This document shows, piece after piece, positions 8,732 to 21,578 of a stretch of 64,000 bases of DNA. This DNA is from JALHFZ01 sp963674625 (GTDB taxonomy: Bacteria > Synergistota > Synergistia > Synergistales > Aminobacteriaceae), in contig CAXXXO010000001.1 of assembly GCA_963674625.2 (NCBI GenBank), positions 434,001 through 498,000 of the forward strand, in the 5' to 3' direction. The first letter of the stretch is position 1. The number at the start of each line of letters is the position of its first letter. The position numbers and the translations under genes are program-made. The notes beneath the pieces were generated by a model. It saw nothing but the letters and a program-made list of their open reading frames with translations. It ran no database searches and had not been told where the DNA came from.

Positions 8732-9408
8732 CCCGACAGGTTCTTCTCGCTCCCTCCCTTCTTTCGGCTGACCTTCTCCATGTCTCCCGCTCCATCGAAT
8801 CCCTTGGGGGAAGGTATGATTGGCTCCACGTGGATGTGATGGACGGAAATTTTGTGCCGAATATAACCTTCGGTCCCGCTTTCGTAGCCGCCCTGAGAAA
8901 AGGATACCCCCGGGCAGTACTGGACGTTCATCTCATGGTCGAAGAGCCCTCGGCAATCCTCGACTCCTTTCTCGATGCGAGGCCCGATATCCTCACGGTC
9001 CATGTCGAGGTGGAGCACCATGTGCACCGGACGCTGGGGCGCATCCGGGAACGGGGGGTCAAAGCGGGCATATCCCTCAACCCGGGCACATCGGAAGAGC
9101 TGCTGCGCCCTCTTCTTCCCTTTATAGATCACATCCTCGTCATGTCGGTGAACCCGGGATTCGGCGGTCAGACCTTCATTGAACCCGTTCTCGAAAAAAC
9201 CCGGCAGTTCTGCCGATGGAGAGCCGCGGGGCATTATCCCTGGCTCATCGCCATGGACGGAGGGCTCGGAATGGAGAACGCGGGGCGGATTGCCCGGGCG
9301 GGGTGCGATGTCCTCGTCATGGGAAGCGCAGTTTTCGGCGCGCCCGACCCTGCGGAATTCCTGCAGGAAATCAGACGGAGAGTAAAGGAGGCAATGAACG
9401 GTGCCTGA
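8728..9408 (+). CDS. rpe: Ribulose-phosphate 3-epimerase
   Basis: Interconverts ribulose 5-phosphate and xylulose 5-phosphate in the pentose phosphate pathway. The TIM-barrel signatures are LSADLLH with the catalytic-loop Ser, HVDVMDGNFVPN with metal ligands His and Asp, LDVHLMV, and MSVNPGFGGQ carrying the phosphate-binding glycine loop. MDGG in the C-terminal third supplies the second metal/catalytic Asp. 226 residues is the normal length. The start overlaps the upstream stop (ATGA), and the 3' end overlaps the RodZ-like gene by eight bases. Confidence 0.95.
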   Translation: MTRQVLLAPSLLSADLLHVSRSIESLGGRYDWLHVDVMDGNFVPNITFGPAFVAALRKGYPRAVLDVHLMVEEPSAILDSFLDARPDILTVHVEVEHHVHRTLGRIRERGVKAGISLNPGTSEELLRPLLPFIDHILVMSVNPGFGGQTFIEPVLEKTRQFCRWRAAGHYPWLIAMDGGLGMENAGRIARAGCDVLVMGSAVFGAPDPAEFLQEIRRRVKEAMNGA

Positions 9409-10366
9409 AAATAGAGAAAGCGTTCTGCGGGATCTTGGAATACGAATTCGCCAGAAAAGGGAAGAACTGGGGCTGAGCCTCCGGGACGCCCATGAGGGCA
9501 CGAAAATCAGAACTCAGTTTCTCGAGGGGATCGAAGGGGGAAACTACAGTGAATTTCCCGGGACGGTCTATATCCGGGGGTTTATACGAACCTATCTCCG
9601 TTTTCTCGGGGCGGAAGAACTCTGGGAGAGCTTTCTTCCCGCCCTTGACGGGGAAAGCCTCCCCGAATGCCCGGGGGAGATGGTGCTCGGAACATGCACC
9701 CCTCCGGCAAAGGGGTTCAGGCCGGCTTCCCGCTTCTGGCTCTTCGCCATACTCGTGCTCGTGGTCATAGGCTCTTCCTGGTATGTCTGGTACACATGGA
9801 GCGCCTCGGAAGTCCCGCCTCTTTCAATGCTGGAGGAATCTTCAAAAGGCGGAGAAAGCGCCGTTGCCTCCCCGGGAGAACAGCCGGCAGGAGTGGCCGT
9901 CCCCGGCGGGGCTCCGGCGGAAACTGATCGCCCCCTTGCCGCTGCAGTTTCGGGGGAGGCGGTCTCTGCAGCCGGAGCAAAATTTCCCGATAACGCTGCC
10001 TCAACCCCTCCGGGGATGACGGTACCCCCTACGGCGGCGGAGCTTGTGGGAAAAGCCGTTCCTGAAACTCCGTCCGTCCCCGCTGCGAAGCCCGAGGAAA
10101 ACAGGACGAAAGAACTTGTCATCAACGCGACGGCGGACTGCTGGGTAAGGGTTCAGCAGGGGACAAAGACGCTCTTCGAACGTACGCTGAAATCGGGGGA
10201 CCAGGTATCCTTCCCGGTGGAAGAAAGGATCACGGTCATCTACGGCAGAGCCGGGGCCGTGACTACCCGGTGGAACGGTGAAGATATCGGAAACCCCGGA
10301 CGAACCAAGGGCGTGGAGCGAATGTTTTACGCTCCGGACGGAACTTCCGGCAGGATTCGCCAGTGA
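9401..10366 (+). CDS. RodZ-like helix-turn-helix membrane protein (DUF4115)
   Basis: 321 residues. The N-terminal helix-turn-helix (about 8-75) is of the RodZ/HTH_25 type, which in RodZ contacts the MreB cytoskeleton. A transmembrane helix lies at about 111-132. A long Ala/Pro/Gly-rich linker (135-235) leads to a C-terminal beta-rich DUF4115 domain (about 240-318) placed outside the membrane. This is the full RodZ layout and suggests a role in cell shape. Start is GTG 9401 with AAAGGAG upstream, inside the end of rpe. Its stop overlaps the rimO start (GTGA). It is not adjacent to mreB here, so the RodZ role rests on architecture. Confidence 0.82.
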   Translation: MPENRESVLRDLGIRIRQKREELGLSLRDAHEGTKIRTQFLEGIEGGNYSEFPGTVYIRGFIRTYLRFLGAEELWESFLPALDGESLPECPGEMVLGTCTPPAKGFRPASRFWLFAILVLVVIGSSWYVWYTWSASEVPPLSMLEESSKGGESAVASPGEQPAGVAVPGGAPAETDRPLAAAVSGEAVSAAGAKFPDNAASTPPGMTVPPTAAELVGKAVPETPSVPAAKPEENRTKELVINATADCWVRVQQGTKTLFERTLKSGDQVSFPVEERITVIYGRAGAVTTRWNGEDIGNPGRTKGVERMFYAPDGTSGRIRQ

Positions 10367-11658
10367 AGCTTCATATTACAAGTCTCGGCTGCGCCAAGAA
10401 CACTGTGGACAGCGAAAACCTCCTCGGCATGCTTGAAGGGGCCGGGGTGGAGATCGTGGAGGAAATCGCTGCCGCCGACATTGCCCTCGTCAATACCTGC
10501 GGTTTCATTCAGCCCGCGGTGGAGGAAAGCGTAAGCGTCATTCTCGATCTCGAACTTCTCAAGGAACAGGGAAAACTGCAGAAAATAGCCGTGGCGGGGT
10601 GCCTCGTCAACCGTTACGGAGAAGAGCTCAGAAAAGAACTTCCCTCTGTGGATTTCTGGGCAAAAGCGGAGGAATGGAAGGGTCTTCTTGAGTCTCTCGG
10701 CCTGCCCCCCTGTGAAAGTCGCCGGGGCCGCCTTCCGGAAACCCGCCCCTGGACTCGCTATCTCAAGGTTGGGGAAGGGTGCGATACCCTTTGCTCTTAC
10801 TGCACGATTCCCTCCATCCGGGGCCGGGCCCGCAGCATCCCCCTGCCGGAACTGATCGCCCAGGGGGTGAGCCTTTCGGAAGGGGGAGCCAAAGAGCTCT
10901 GTCTTGTGGGCCAGGATCTCACAATCTACGGACGGGACCTTTCAGGCAGGCCCATGCTCCGGGAACTTCTCGAGAACCTGGACCGGGAGCTTCCCCCGTC
11001 GGTATGGATCCGCCTTCTGTATCTTCACCCCTCCCGCATCGACGAGTCCTTCATCGACTTCGTGAGCGGAAGTTCCCGGATTCTCTCCTGCCTCGACATT
11101 CCCATTCAGCACATTGACGGCGGCATCCTGAAGAGAATGAACCGCCCGGACGAAGAGAACCATATCCGCAGAATCTTCGCCTACGCACGGCGAGAGGACC
11201 CCCTCTTTGCCCTCAGGACGACGGTCATGGTGGGTTTTCCCGGCGAAACGGAGGGACAGTTTGCCAATCTCCTCGGCTTTCTCGAGGATGCACGGATTGA
11301 CAGGGTCGGAGCCTTTCCCTTCTCGGCCGAAGAGGGAACTACCGCGGCGGAGATGGGAGGGCAGGTCCCGGAGGAAATAAAAGAAAACCGCTATGCCCGC
11401 CTCCTGGAGCTGCAGTCCGGAATCTCCCTGGAGCGCCAGGAGATGTTCATCGGAAAAAAACTGACGGTTCTCGTGGAGGAAACCAGGGACTCTGAGGGCT
11501 TTGCCTGGGGAAGGTCCTACCGGGACGCCCCGGAAGTGGACGGACTGGTGGGCATCGCCTGCGCCGCAGGTGCCGTCCCTCCTTTGGAGGGAACTTTTGC
11601 CGAGGTGACCGTGACTGATGGGGACGAACATGATCTTTATGCGGAAATTTCAGGGTAG
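10363..11658 (+). CDS. rimO: Ribosomal protein S12 methylthiotransferase
   Basis: Radical SAM enzyme that adds a methylthio group to Asp of ribosomal protein S12. The N-terminal UPF0004/MTTase domain has three cluster cysteines (SLGCAKN, NTCGF, GCLVN). The radical SAM cluster motif is C140, C144 and C147 in CDTLCSYC, followed by IPSIRGR. A C-terminal TRAM domain is present (about 365-430). Full family length. Start is GTG 10363, overlapping the previous stop. SLGCAKN and the S12-type motifs favour RimO over MiaB. Confidence 0.93.
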   Translation: MKLHITSLGCAKNTVDSENLLGMLEGAGVEIVEEIAAADIALVNTCGFIQPAVEESVSVILDLELLKEQGKLQKIAVAGCLVNRYGEELRKELPSVDFWAKAEEWKGLLESLGLPPCESRRGRLPETRPWTRYLKVGEGCDTLCSYCTIPSIRGRARSIPLPELIAQGVSLSEGGAKELCLVGQDLTIYGRDLSGRPMLRELLENLDRELPPSVWIRLLYLHPSRIDESFIDFVSGSSRILSCLDIPIQHIDGGILKRMNRPDEENHIRRIFAYARREDPLFALRTTVMVGFPGETEGQFANLLGFLEDARIDRVGAFPFSAEEGTTAAEMGGQVPEEIKENRYARLLELQSGISLERQEMFIGKKLTVLVEETRDSEGFAWGRSYRDAPEVDGLVGIACAAGAVPPLEGTFAEVTVTDGDEHDLYAEISG

Positions 11659-12109
11659 CAGGAACCTTCCCTGGTGCATCAGCACCCTCTGCGGCCTGGG
11701 CTTCTTTACCTCCATGCCCGGCACGGTGGGGTCGGTGGCAGCGTTTTTGATCTATATTCTCTACCCCGTACCTCTCGTTCTTCTCCTCGCTGTGATCGCC
11801 GGAGGAGTCTGGGCCTCCCACCAGTACTGCCGGCGTGAATGTAAAACCGATCCCCGGGAAGTGATCATCGACGAGGTGGCCGGAACATGGATAGCCCTGT
11901 GGGGTCTCCCCTCAGGTTATTTTCTGCCGGCCCTTTTTCTCTTCCGGATTGTGGACATCCTCAAGCCCTTTCCCGTCAGCGCCTCCGAAAAACTTCCCGG
12001 AGGATGGGGGATCATGGCTGACGACCTCGTCGGGGGACTATTGGTCAACCTGATCCTCACGGGAATCCGGTGGCTCTATTTTCAGGGCGGATGGGAAGCT
12101 CTTTTCTAG
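11618..12109 (+). CDS. pgpA: Phosphatidylglycerophosphatase A
   Basis: Inner-membrane phosphatase giving phosphatidylglycerol from its phosphate. The family signature is present: GxGF..PGTVGS near the N-terminus, IIDEVAGTW in the middle (metal-binding acidic residues), and DILKPFP followed by GIMADDLVGG. Four hydrophobic segments fit the family. Length is 163 residues. ATG 11618 lies inside the 3' end of rimO; ATG 11630 and 11639 are alternatives, and overlap with rimO supports coupled translation in any case. Confidence 0.9.
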   Translation: MGTNMIFMRKFQGSRNLPWCISTLCGLGFFTSMPGTVGSVAAFLIYILYPVPLVLLLAVIAGGVWASHQYCRRECKTDPREVIIDEVAGTWIALWGLPSGYFLPALFLFRIVDILKPFPVSASEKLPGGWGIMADDLVGGLLVNLILTGIRWLYFQGGWEALF

Positions 12110-12128
12110 GTCAGAAGGAGGAAAGAAT

Positions 12129-13340
12129 GTGAAACATGCAGTTTTGATCGCCCTGGGAGACGAACTCCTCAGCGGTCTTCGCCAGGAGGGAAACTGCTGC
12201 TGGCTCGCGGAGAAACTGACCCGGGCGGGGTGGAGCGTGGACAGGATCGAAATTCTCTCCGACGGAGGAAGCGACCTGGGGGAAACGCTGAAAGATCTCG
12301 AGGGGAAAGTTGACCTTCTCGTTCTCTCCGGAGGCCTCGGTCCCACCCATGACGACTGCACCCGCCTCACCCTTTCCCGCTATCTCTCCGTTCCCCTCGC
12401 GGAGGACCGGGAGGCCTACGATGCGGTTCTGGCACGATATCCCGCCGAACGCAGGGAAGGACTTGAAAGAAGCAGAGAGGCCCAGTCCGCTATCCCCCTT
12501 GGCTCGAGGGCGGTCCACAATCCCGCAGGGTCGGCTCTCGGTATCGCCTTTGCGCGCCGCGGCACGAGGATTTATGCCTTTCCCGGAGTACCGTCCGAAT
12601 TCCGGGCCATGGCCGAACAGGAACTGGGGGAGGACATGCTCATGGACGACCCCGGGATGACCTCGCTTTTTGTGGTCGGCTGGCCTGAAAATCTCCTGAA
12701 AGACCATCTCGTCCCGGTGATCCTGCAGAAAGACCTTCATATTTCCATTCTCCCCTCGCCGGGACTCATCGAATTCGTTATCCGGGGCGATCCCTCGCGG
12801 CTGCAGGAAGCATCGGCCCAGGTCCGCTCCCTTCTTCCCGGGGACTGCCTCCCCCGGGGAGCATCTTCCCTCCAGGAGGCGGTGCTCCTGGAGGCCCGGA
12901 AGAGAGGCCTCACCCTTTCCTGCGGGGAATCCTGCACCGGGGGCATGGTCGGTGCGGCCCTTACGGAGATTTCCGGCAGCTCGGAGGTTTTCCTCGGAAG
13001 CGCGGTGTGCTATAGTAATGAAGCCAAAAAAAGTATTCTCTCAGTAAGTGAAGAAGTATTGGCATCCTTCGGGGCGGTGAGTTCCCGGTGCGCTCTTTCC
13101 ATGGCCCGGGGAGCCCGGAAAATATACGGCTCTGACCTCTCCCTGTCGGTAACGGGAATCGCCGGCCCCGACGGTGGCACCGAGGAAAAGCCCGTGGGAA
13201 CCGTGTGGTTTGGAACGGACGGATTTGGAATCGAAGAGGCAACAATGCGCCTTTTCTCCGGAAATCGAAAGGCGGTGCGGATCAGAGCCCTCATGGCAGG
13301 CCTGGAATTGCTCTGGAGAAGAATTACGAGGGAGGAATGA
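12129..13340 (+). CDS. cinA: CinA-family nicotinamide-nucleotide amidohydrolase
   Basis: Two-domain protein of 403 residues. Residues 1-170 form a molybdopterin-binding-like (MoCF/COG1058) domain with GDELLSG and SGGLGPTHDD. Residues about 250-400 are the PncC amidase domain, with SCGESCTGG and the Ser/Lys catalytic context (SNEAKKS). The family deamidates NMN and has ADP-ribose pyrophosphatase activity in the first domain, which acts in pyridine nucleotide recycling. It lies immediately upstream of thpR and recA, the cinA-recA order seen in many bacteria. Start is GTG 12129 after AAGGAGG. Confidence 0.93.
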   Translation: MKHAVLIALGDELLSGLRQEGNCCWLAEKLTRAGWSVDRIEILSDGGSDLGETLKDLEGKVDLLVLSGGLGPTHDDCTRLTLSRYLSVPLAEDREAYDAVLARYPAERREGLERSREAQSAIPLGSRAVHNPAGSALGIAFARRGTRIYAFPGVPSEFRAMAEQELGEDMLMDDPGMTSLFVVGWPENLLKDHLVPVILQKDLHISILPSPGLIEFVIRGDPSRLQEASAQVRSLLPGDCLPRGASSLQEAVLLEARKRGLTLSCGESCTGGMVGAALTEISGSSEVFLGSAVCYSNEAKKSILSVSEEVLASFGAVSSRCALSMARGARKIYGSDLSLSVTGIAGPDGGTEEKPVGTVWFGTDGFGIEEATMRLFSGNRKAVRIRALMAGLELLWRRITREE

Positions 13341-13344
13341 GTCC

Positions 13345-13947
13345 GTGAAAGGGGTCATCCGAACTTTCCTCTGCATTGAACTGCCGGAGGTTGTCAGGCA
13401 GGCTCTCGGCAGAGGGGAAGAGCCCCTTCGGAAGAGGTACCCCGATCTGAGGTGGGTTCATCCGGATTCTCTGCATATCACCCTGAAATTCTGCGGAGAA
13501 GGCTCTCCTGAAACCGTGGAGCAGTTCGCCGCCTCTTTCGGGAGGCTCTGCGGATCGGCCGGCATCTCTCCTTTTGGGCTGATTCCCGGCGCTTCCGGGG
13601 GCCTTCCGTCTCTTTCCCGGATGAGAACCCTCTGCGTCGGGGTTGAAGGAGAGAAAGAAGTACTGCGGGCTGCGGCCGAGACGGCGGAAAAGGCGGGGGA
13701 GGAGTGCGGCCTGCCCCGCAGTGCCAGGCCCTTTCTGCCCCACATAACCCTGGCGCGGGCAAGGACCCCTCTCCGGCTCCTCAGAGAGGAGCTTCCGGAG
13801 TTTCCTCCCTTTGCCTGGACGGTTGAAGAGATCGTCCTCATGAAAAGTACCCTTCGCCCATCCGGACCGGAGTATGCGCCCCTTTTTTCCTGGCCGCTGG
13901 GCGAAACACAGGGATTTCAGGCAGTCTTAGATCCGAACATTATCTGA
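13345..13947 (+). CDS. thpR: RNA 2',3'-cyclic phosphodiesterase (2H family)
   Basis: LigT/ThpR-type 2H phosphoesterase, 200 residues. The two catalytic HxT motifs are HITLKF (about residue 47) and HITLAR (about 132), with the ThpR-type N-terminal FLCIELP. It hydrolyses 2',3'-cyclic phosphate ends of RNA or related ligands. I chose GTG 13345, four bases after the cinA stop and with GGAGG upstream; a longer open frame starting inside cinA is an artefact. It lies between cinA and recA. Confidence 0.88.
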   Translation: MKGVIRTFLCIELPEVVRQALGRGEEPLRKRYPDLRWVHPDSLHITLKFCGEGSPETVEQFAASFGRLCGSAGISPFGLIPGASGGLPSLSRMRTLCVGVEGEKEVLRAAAETAEKAGEECGLPRSARPFLPHITLARARTPLRLLREELPEFPPFAWTVEEIVLMKSTLRPSGPEYAPLFSWPLGETQGFQAVLDPNII

Positions 13948-13962
13948 AAGGAGTGTTTTTGA

Positions 13963-15081
13963 TTGGCGAAGAAAAAAACCCCCCAGACAAAGGAGGATGT
14001 CCTCGAACTTGCCCTGGACGATATCCGGAGCAAGTTCGGCGAGGGATCCATCATGCGTCTGGGTGAATCCTTCCGGGCCGCCGTTGAGGTCATTCCCACG
14101 GGAATTCTCCCTCTGGACGTGGCTCTGGGAATCGGCGGTCTTCCCAAGGGGCGTATCGTTGAAATTTTCGGCCCCGAGGGCTCTGGAAAGACTACCGTAG
14201 CCCTTCATGCCGTTGCGGAAGCTCAGAAAAAGGGCGGAATCGCCGCTTTCATCGATGCCGAGCATGCCCTGGACCCCCGTCTTGCCTCAACCCTCGGAGT
14301 GGATGTCCTCTCCCTCTACATCGCGCAGCCGGACAGCGGAGAACAGGCCCTTTACGTCCTCGACACCCTTGTGCGCAGCAGCGCGGTGGATATAGTTGTG
14401 GTGGACTCGGTGGCGGCCCTCACTCCTCAGGCGGAGATCGACGGGAAAATCGGCGACAGCCAGGTGGGACTCCAGGCCAGGCTCATGTCCTATGCCCTGC
14501 GGCGCCTCACCTCTGCCATAGCGAAAAGCAAATGCGTCGTCATCTTCATAAACCAGCTGCGGGCCAAGATCAACACCGGCTACAGCTCAGGCCCCCAGGA
14601 GACCACCACCGGCGGAAGGGCGCTCAAATTCTACAGCTCGGTCCGCATCGAGGTGAAGCGGGGCAAGAGCGTAACCAAGGGAGACGACACCATCGGCCAT
14701 GAACTGTGGATGAAGGTTGTGAAAAACAAGCTTGCACCCCCCTTCAAGACCGGCCATGGAACGCTGGTGTACGGCAAAGGGCTTCCGCGGGGGATGTCCA
14801 TTCTCGATATGGCCATCGACTTCGACGTGGTCAAGCGCAAGGGGTCCTGGCTCGCCTACAGGGGAGAAACCTTGGGGCAGGGGAAAGAGTCGGTCGCCCT
14901 GTACATGGAAGAGCATCCCGAGCTCATGGATGAGATCGTCAAAGAAGTCCTTGAATCGGCTGCGAAAGGCCTCGCTCTCGGGCTTCCGCCGACGGAACAG
15001 GAACTTCCCGACGGAGAGGAAGAAGAAGTCCCCCTCTCCATTGAAGATGGAATTCTCGAGTTGGACGAAGAAGAGAAATAA
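13963..15081 (+). CDS. recA: Recombinase RecA
   Basis: DNA strand-exchange ATPase and LexA coprotease. Walker A is GPEGSGKTT at 70-78, and Walker B-type VVVDSVAAL and the FINQLR segment (L2 region) follow. The product has 372 residues and an acidic C-terminal tail rich in Glu, as in other RecA proteins. The start is TTG 13963 with AAAGGAG upstream, giving the canonical opening MAKKK. It is the last gene of the run, closed by the hairpin at 15107. I saw no obvious SOS box in the short thpR-recA gap, so regulation may sit further upstream. Confidence 0.97.
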   Translation: MAKKKTPQTKEDVLELALDDIRSKFGEGSIMRLGESFRAAVEVIPTGILPLDVALGIGGLPKGRIVEIFGPEGSGKTTVALHAVAEAQKKGGIAAFIDAEHALDPRLASTLGVDVLSLYIAQPDSGEQALYVLDTLVRSSAVDIVVVDSVAALTPQAEIDGKIGDSQVGLQARLMSYALRRLTSAIAKSKCVVIFINQLRAKINTGYSSGPQETTTGGRALKFYSSVRIEVKRGKSVTKGDDTIGHELWMKVVKNKLAPPFKTGHGTLVYGKGLPRGMSILDMAIDFDVVKRKGSWLAYRGETLGQGKESVALYMEEHPELMDEIVKEVLESAAKGLALGLPPTEQELPDGEEEEVPLSIEDGILELDEEEK

Positions 15082-15106
15082 GTAAATATACCGAATTTTA
15101 CTTATA

Positions 15107-15168
15107 GGAGCCCTTTCCGCATGACAATGCCTAAATGTGCGGAACAGGGCTTCTTATCTTTTCTTTTG
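15107..15168 (+). terminator. Terminator after recA
   Basis: Imperfect hairpin pairing 15107-15121 with 15137-15152 (GCCCTTTCCGCA against TGCGGAACAGGGC, one bulge), then a T-rich tail TCTTTTCTTTT. It isolates recA from the rRNA promoter. Confidence 0.75.
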
Positions 15169-15181
15169 CCTGTTGATTGTA

Positions 15182-15210
15182 TTGCAAAATTTACATTACG
15201 TTATCATAAT
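15182..15210 (+). promoter_or_regulatory. Candidate upstream rRNA promoter
   Basis: TTGCAA, 17 bases, CATAAT in a strongly AT-rich stretch. Weaker than the promoter 60 bases downstream; a second rRNA start is plausible but unproven. Confidence 0.4.
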
Positions 15211-15238
15211 GTCGGTTTTAGGCATCTAAATGTAAGCA

Positions 15239-15267
15239 TTGACAGCGCATCCATCCTCAGGTATTAT
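15239..15267 (+). promoter_or_regulatory. rRNA operon promoter
   Basis: Perfect -35 TTGACA, 17-base spacer, -10 TATTAT (one mismatch). An AT-rich upstream region could act as an UP element. Transcription would start near 15274, giving a leader of about 100 bases before 16S. Confidence 0.8.
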
Positions 15268-15372
15268 CTTCAGGCACTCTGGCGCTGGCCGAGTGGAAGG
15301 CGAAGCAGCCTTAAGGACCTTGACAGAATTATAGGTGGAAGAGAGAGGTAAAGCAGCGAACCCTGAGAAGTT

Positions 15373-20015
<4,643 letters not shown>

Positions 20016-20070
20016 CTTTTTTCTTTCTTCTTCTAGAAGCTGTAGTGTCTGTGGAGATCTTATGAATTGG

Positions 20071-20191
20071 ATTTCCGGTGGTTTTTGCGGAGGGGTCACA
20101 CCCGGTTCCATGCCGAACCCGGCAGTTAAGCCCTCCAGCGCCGATGGTACTGCGGAGGCTATCCGTGGGAGAGTAGGTCGCTGCCGGAAAT
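20071..20191 (+). rRNA. rrf: 5S ribosomal RNA
   Basis: About 120 bases with a closing helix GGATTTCCGG/CCGGAAATCC at the ends, loop sequence CCGAACCCGGCAGTTAAG and GATGGTACTGC. It follows 23S by about 55 bases and completes the operon. Confidence 0.95.
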
Positions 20192-20205
20192 CCTTACAAA
20201 CAAAA

Positions 20206-20239
20206 CACGAGGGCGTTCCCCAAAAGGAATGCCCTCGTG
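20206..20239. repeat. Long hairpin after 5S, copy A
   Basis: Inverted repeat of 14-base arms (CACGAGGGCGTTCC and its near complement) around CCAAAA. There is no T-run on the plus strand, while the minus strand reads into TTTTGTTTG, so it may end rRNA transcription by structure and terminate minus-strand transcription. A diverged copy sits at 24817-24852. Confidence 0.7.
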
Positions 20240-20327
20240 CCGTATTCAAAACTGCCCGTGGCTGTATTTCCCCTTCAGCATCCCTTCGGCTCCGTATCCG
20301 GGGGCGAGGGCAGGGACGTACATGAAA

Positions 20328-20358
20328 GAAGCCCGAACCGGTCTCAGGCTCGGGCTTC
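20328..20358 (-). terminator. Hairpin after TRAP operon
   Basis: Perfect nine-base arms GAAGCCCGA/TCGGGCTTC around a 13-base loop, 22 bases beyond the dctP stop. On the minus strand it is followed by TTTCATG, a weak T-tract. Confidence 0.6.
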
Positions 20359-20380
20359 CCGGAAGAGGGTGAACCCGGTG

Positions 20381-21400
20381 CTATTTCGCCGCTTCGTCGG
20401 CGGCCTTTATCAAATTATCGACCACCTCGTCTCCCACGTCCTTGCGGATCATCTTCATTGTTTCCGCCGCAGCCTTCTTCAATTCGGCCCGGAGCTGCGG
20501 GTCGGGATCCACAATATTCATCCCTGTCTTTTTGAGAGATGCCAGCATTTCATCGTTCTTTGCCTTGGCAAGTTCAAAAAGATAGTTTCCGGCTTCCTTC
20601 ATGCTATCGTTGACAATCGTCTTGTATTCAGCAGGCATGCCGTCATAGATTCCCTTGTTCATGGTTATGCTCAGAATAAACGCTATGTGATGGGTATTGA
20701 TGAGGTACTTCTGGACTTCGTAGAATTTGCTTGCCCAGATGATCTCGTAGGGATTTTCCTGGGCATCCACGGTCCCCTGCTGCAGTGCGACATAGAGTTC
20801 TGCGAAATTCAGCGGAGTGGGGTTCGCTCCGAGGGCTTTCCAGAAGGCCATGTGATATTTGTTCTCCATAGTGCGGATCTTGAGCCCGTTGAAATCCGCA
20901 ACCGTCTGAATCGGCCTGCTGGTCGTCAGTTCACGGTAATAGATAGGCTCGAAAAGGAGGAGTTTGAGACCGGCCTTTTCGTACCATTCCGCGAGTTTTC
21001 CCCGGAAAGATCCTGACAGGGCCTTTCTCGCCACATCCAGATTATCGTAAAGCATGGGGATATCGAAAATGGCAAGCTGTGGGATAAACCCAACCTGGGG
21101 AGCCGTGGTCTGGGCCACCATGGCAATATTGCCCAGCTGGCACCCCTCGAGAATTTCTCTGTCGCCGCCGAGCTGACTGTCGAGATAGATCTGCACTTTG
21201 ATCTTGCCGGCGGACTTCGTCTCGATGAGCTCCTTGATCTTCTCTGTTGCCAGTGCTCTCGGAGTTCCGCCTGTGGAAGGATAGGCCCCTGCCAGCTGGA
21301 GCGTATATTCCTGAGCCATGATCGGACCTGAGAAGGCGAACATAACGGATGCAGCAAAAATTACTCCCAAAAGCAGTGAAAAACACCTGGTCTGCTTCAT
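20381..21400 (-). CDS. dctP: TRAP transporter substrate-binding protein DctP
   Basis: Periplasmic solute receptor of a tripartite TRAP transporter, 339 residues. The signal peptide spans about 1-30 (Lys/Arg, hydrophobic core, A-x-A-type end before QEYTLQL). Family landmarks include TSRPIQTVADFNGLKIRT with the carboxylate-binding Arg, ALGANPTPLNFAELYVALQQGTVDAQENP, and the C-terminal helix. ATG 21400 follows AAGGAGGGG; a 36-residue upstream extension without a ribosome site is excluded. The dctM gene lies upstream in the same direction. The ligand is probably an organic acid; the neighbouring shikimate dehydrogenase-like gene makes quinate or shikimate one candidate. Confidence 0.92.
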   Translation of the reverse strand: MKQTRCFSLLLGVIFAASVMFAFSGPIMAQEYTLQLAGAYPSTGGTPRALATEKIKELIETKSAGKIKVQIYLDSQLGGDREILEGCQLGNIAMVAQTTAPQVGFIPQLAIFDIPMLYDNLDVARKALSGSFRGKLAEWYEKAGLKLLLFEPIYYRELTTSRPIQTVADFNGLKIRTMENKYHMAFWKALGANPTPLNFAELYVALQQGTVDAQENPYEIIWASKFYEVQKYLINTHHIAFILSITMNKGIYDGMPAEYKTIVNDSMKEAGNYLFELAKAKNDEMLASLKKTGMNIVDPDPQLRAELKKAAAETMKMIRKDVGDEVVDNLIKAADEAAK

Positions 21401-21578
21401 TTCATACCCCTCCTTCTGCTTGTTTTTCCCCGTTTCTCCCTTTTCAACGAAAACCTCCCGAAGAGTTTTCTTCCTATCGGGCTGCACAAGTTTTTTTGCC
21501 TTTTTCACCCCCTTATGGGTACAGGAAATATTTCTAAGCTTTCGGATTGACTGAAATGATCAAGGCTACCCTCCGGGC

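Noticed and set aside
15281..15330. tRNA-like D-arm sequence (GGCCGAGTGG...) in the rRNA leader
   Set aside because: No complementary acceptor stem, anticodon stem or T-arm; probably a leader structure.
15121..15351. 76-codon open frame between recA and 16S
   Set aside because: It lies on the recA terminator and the rRNA promoter and has no ribosome site.
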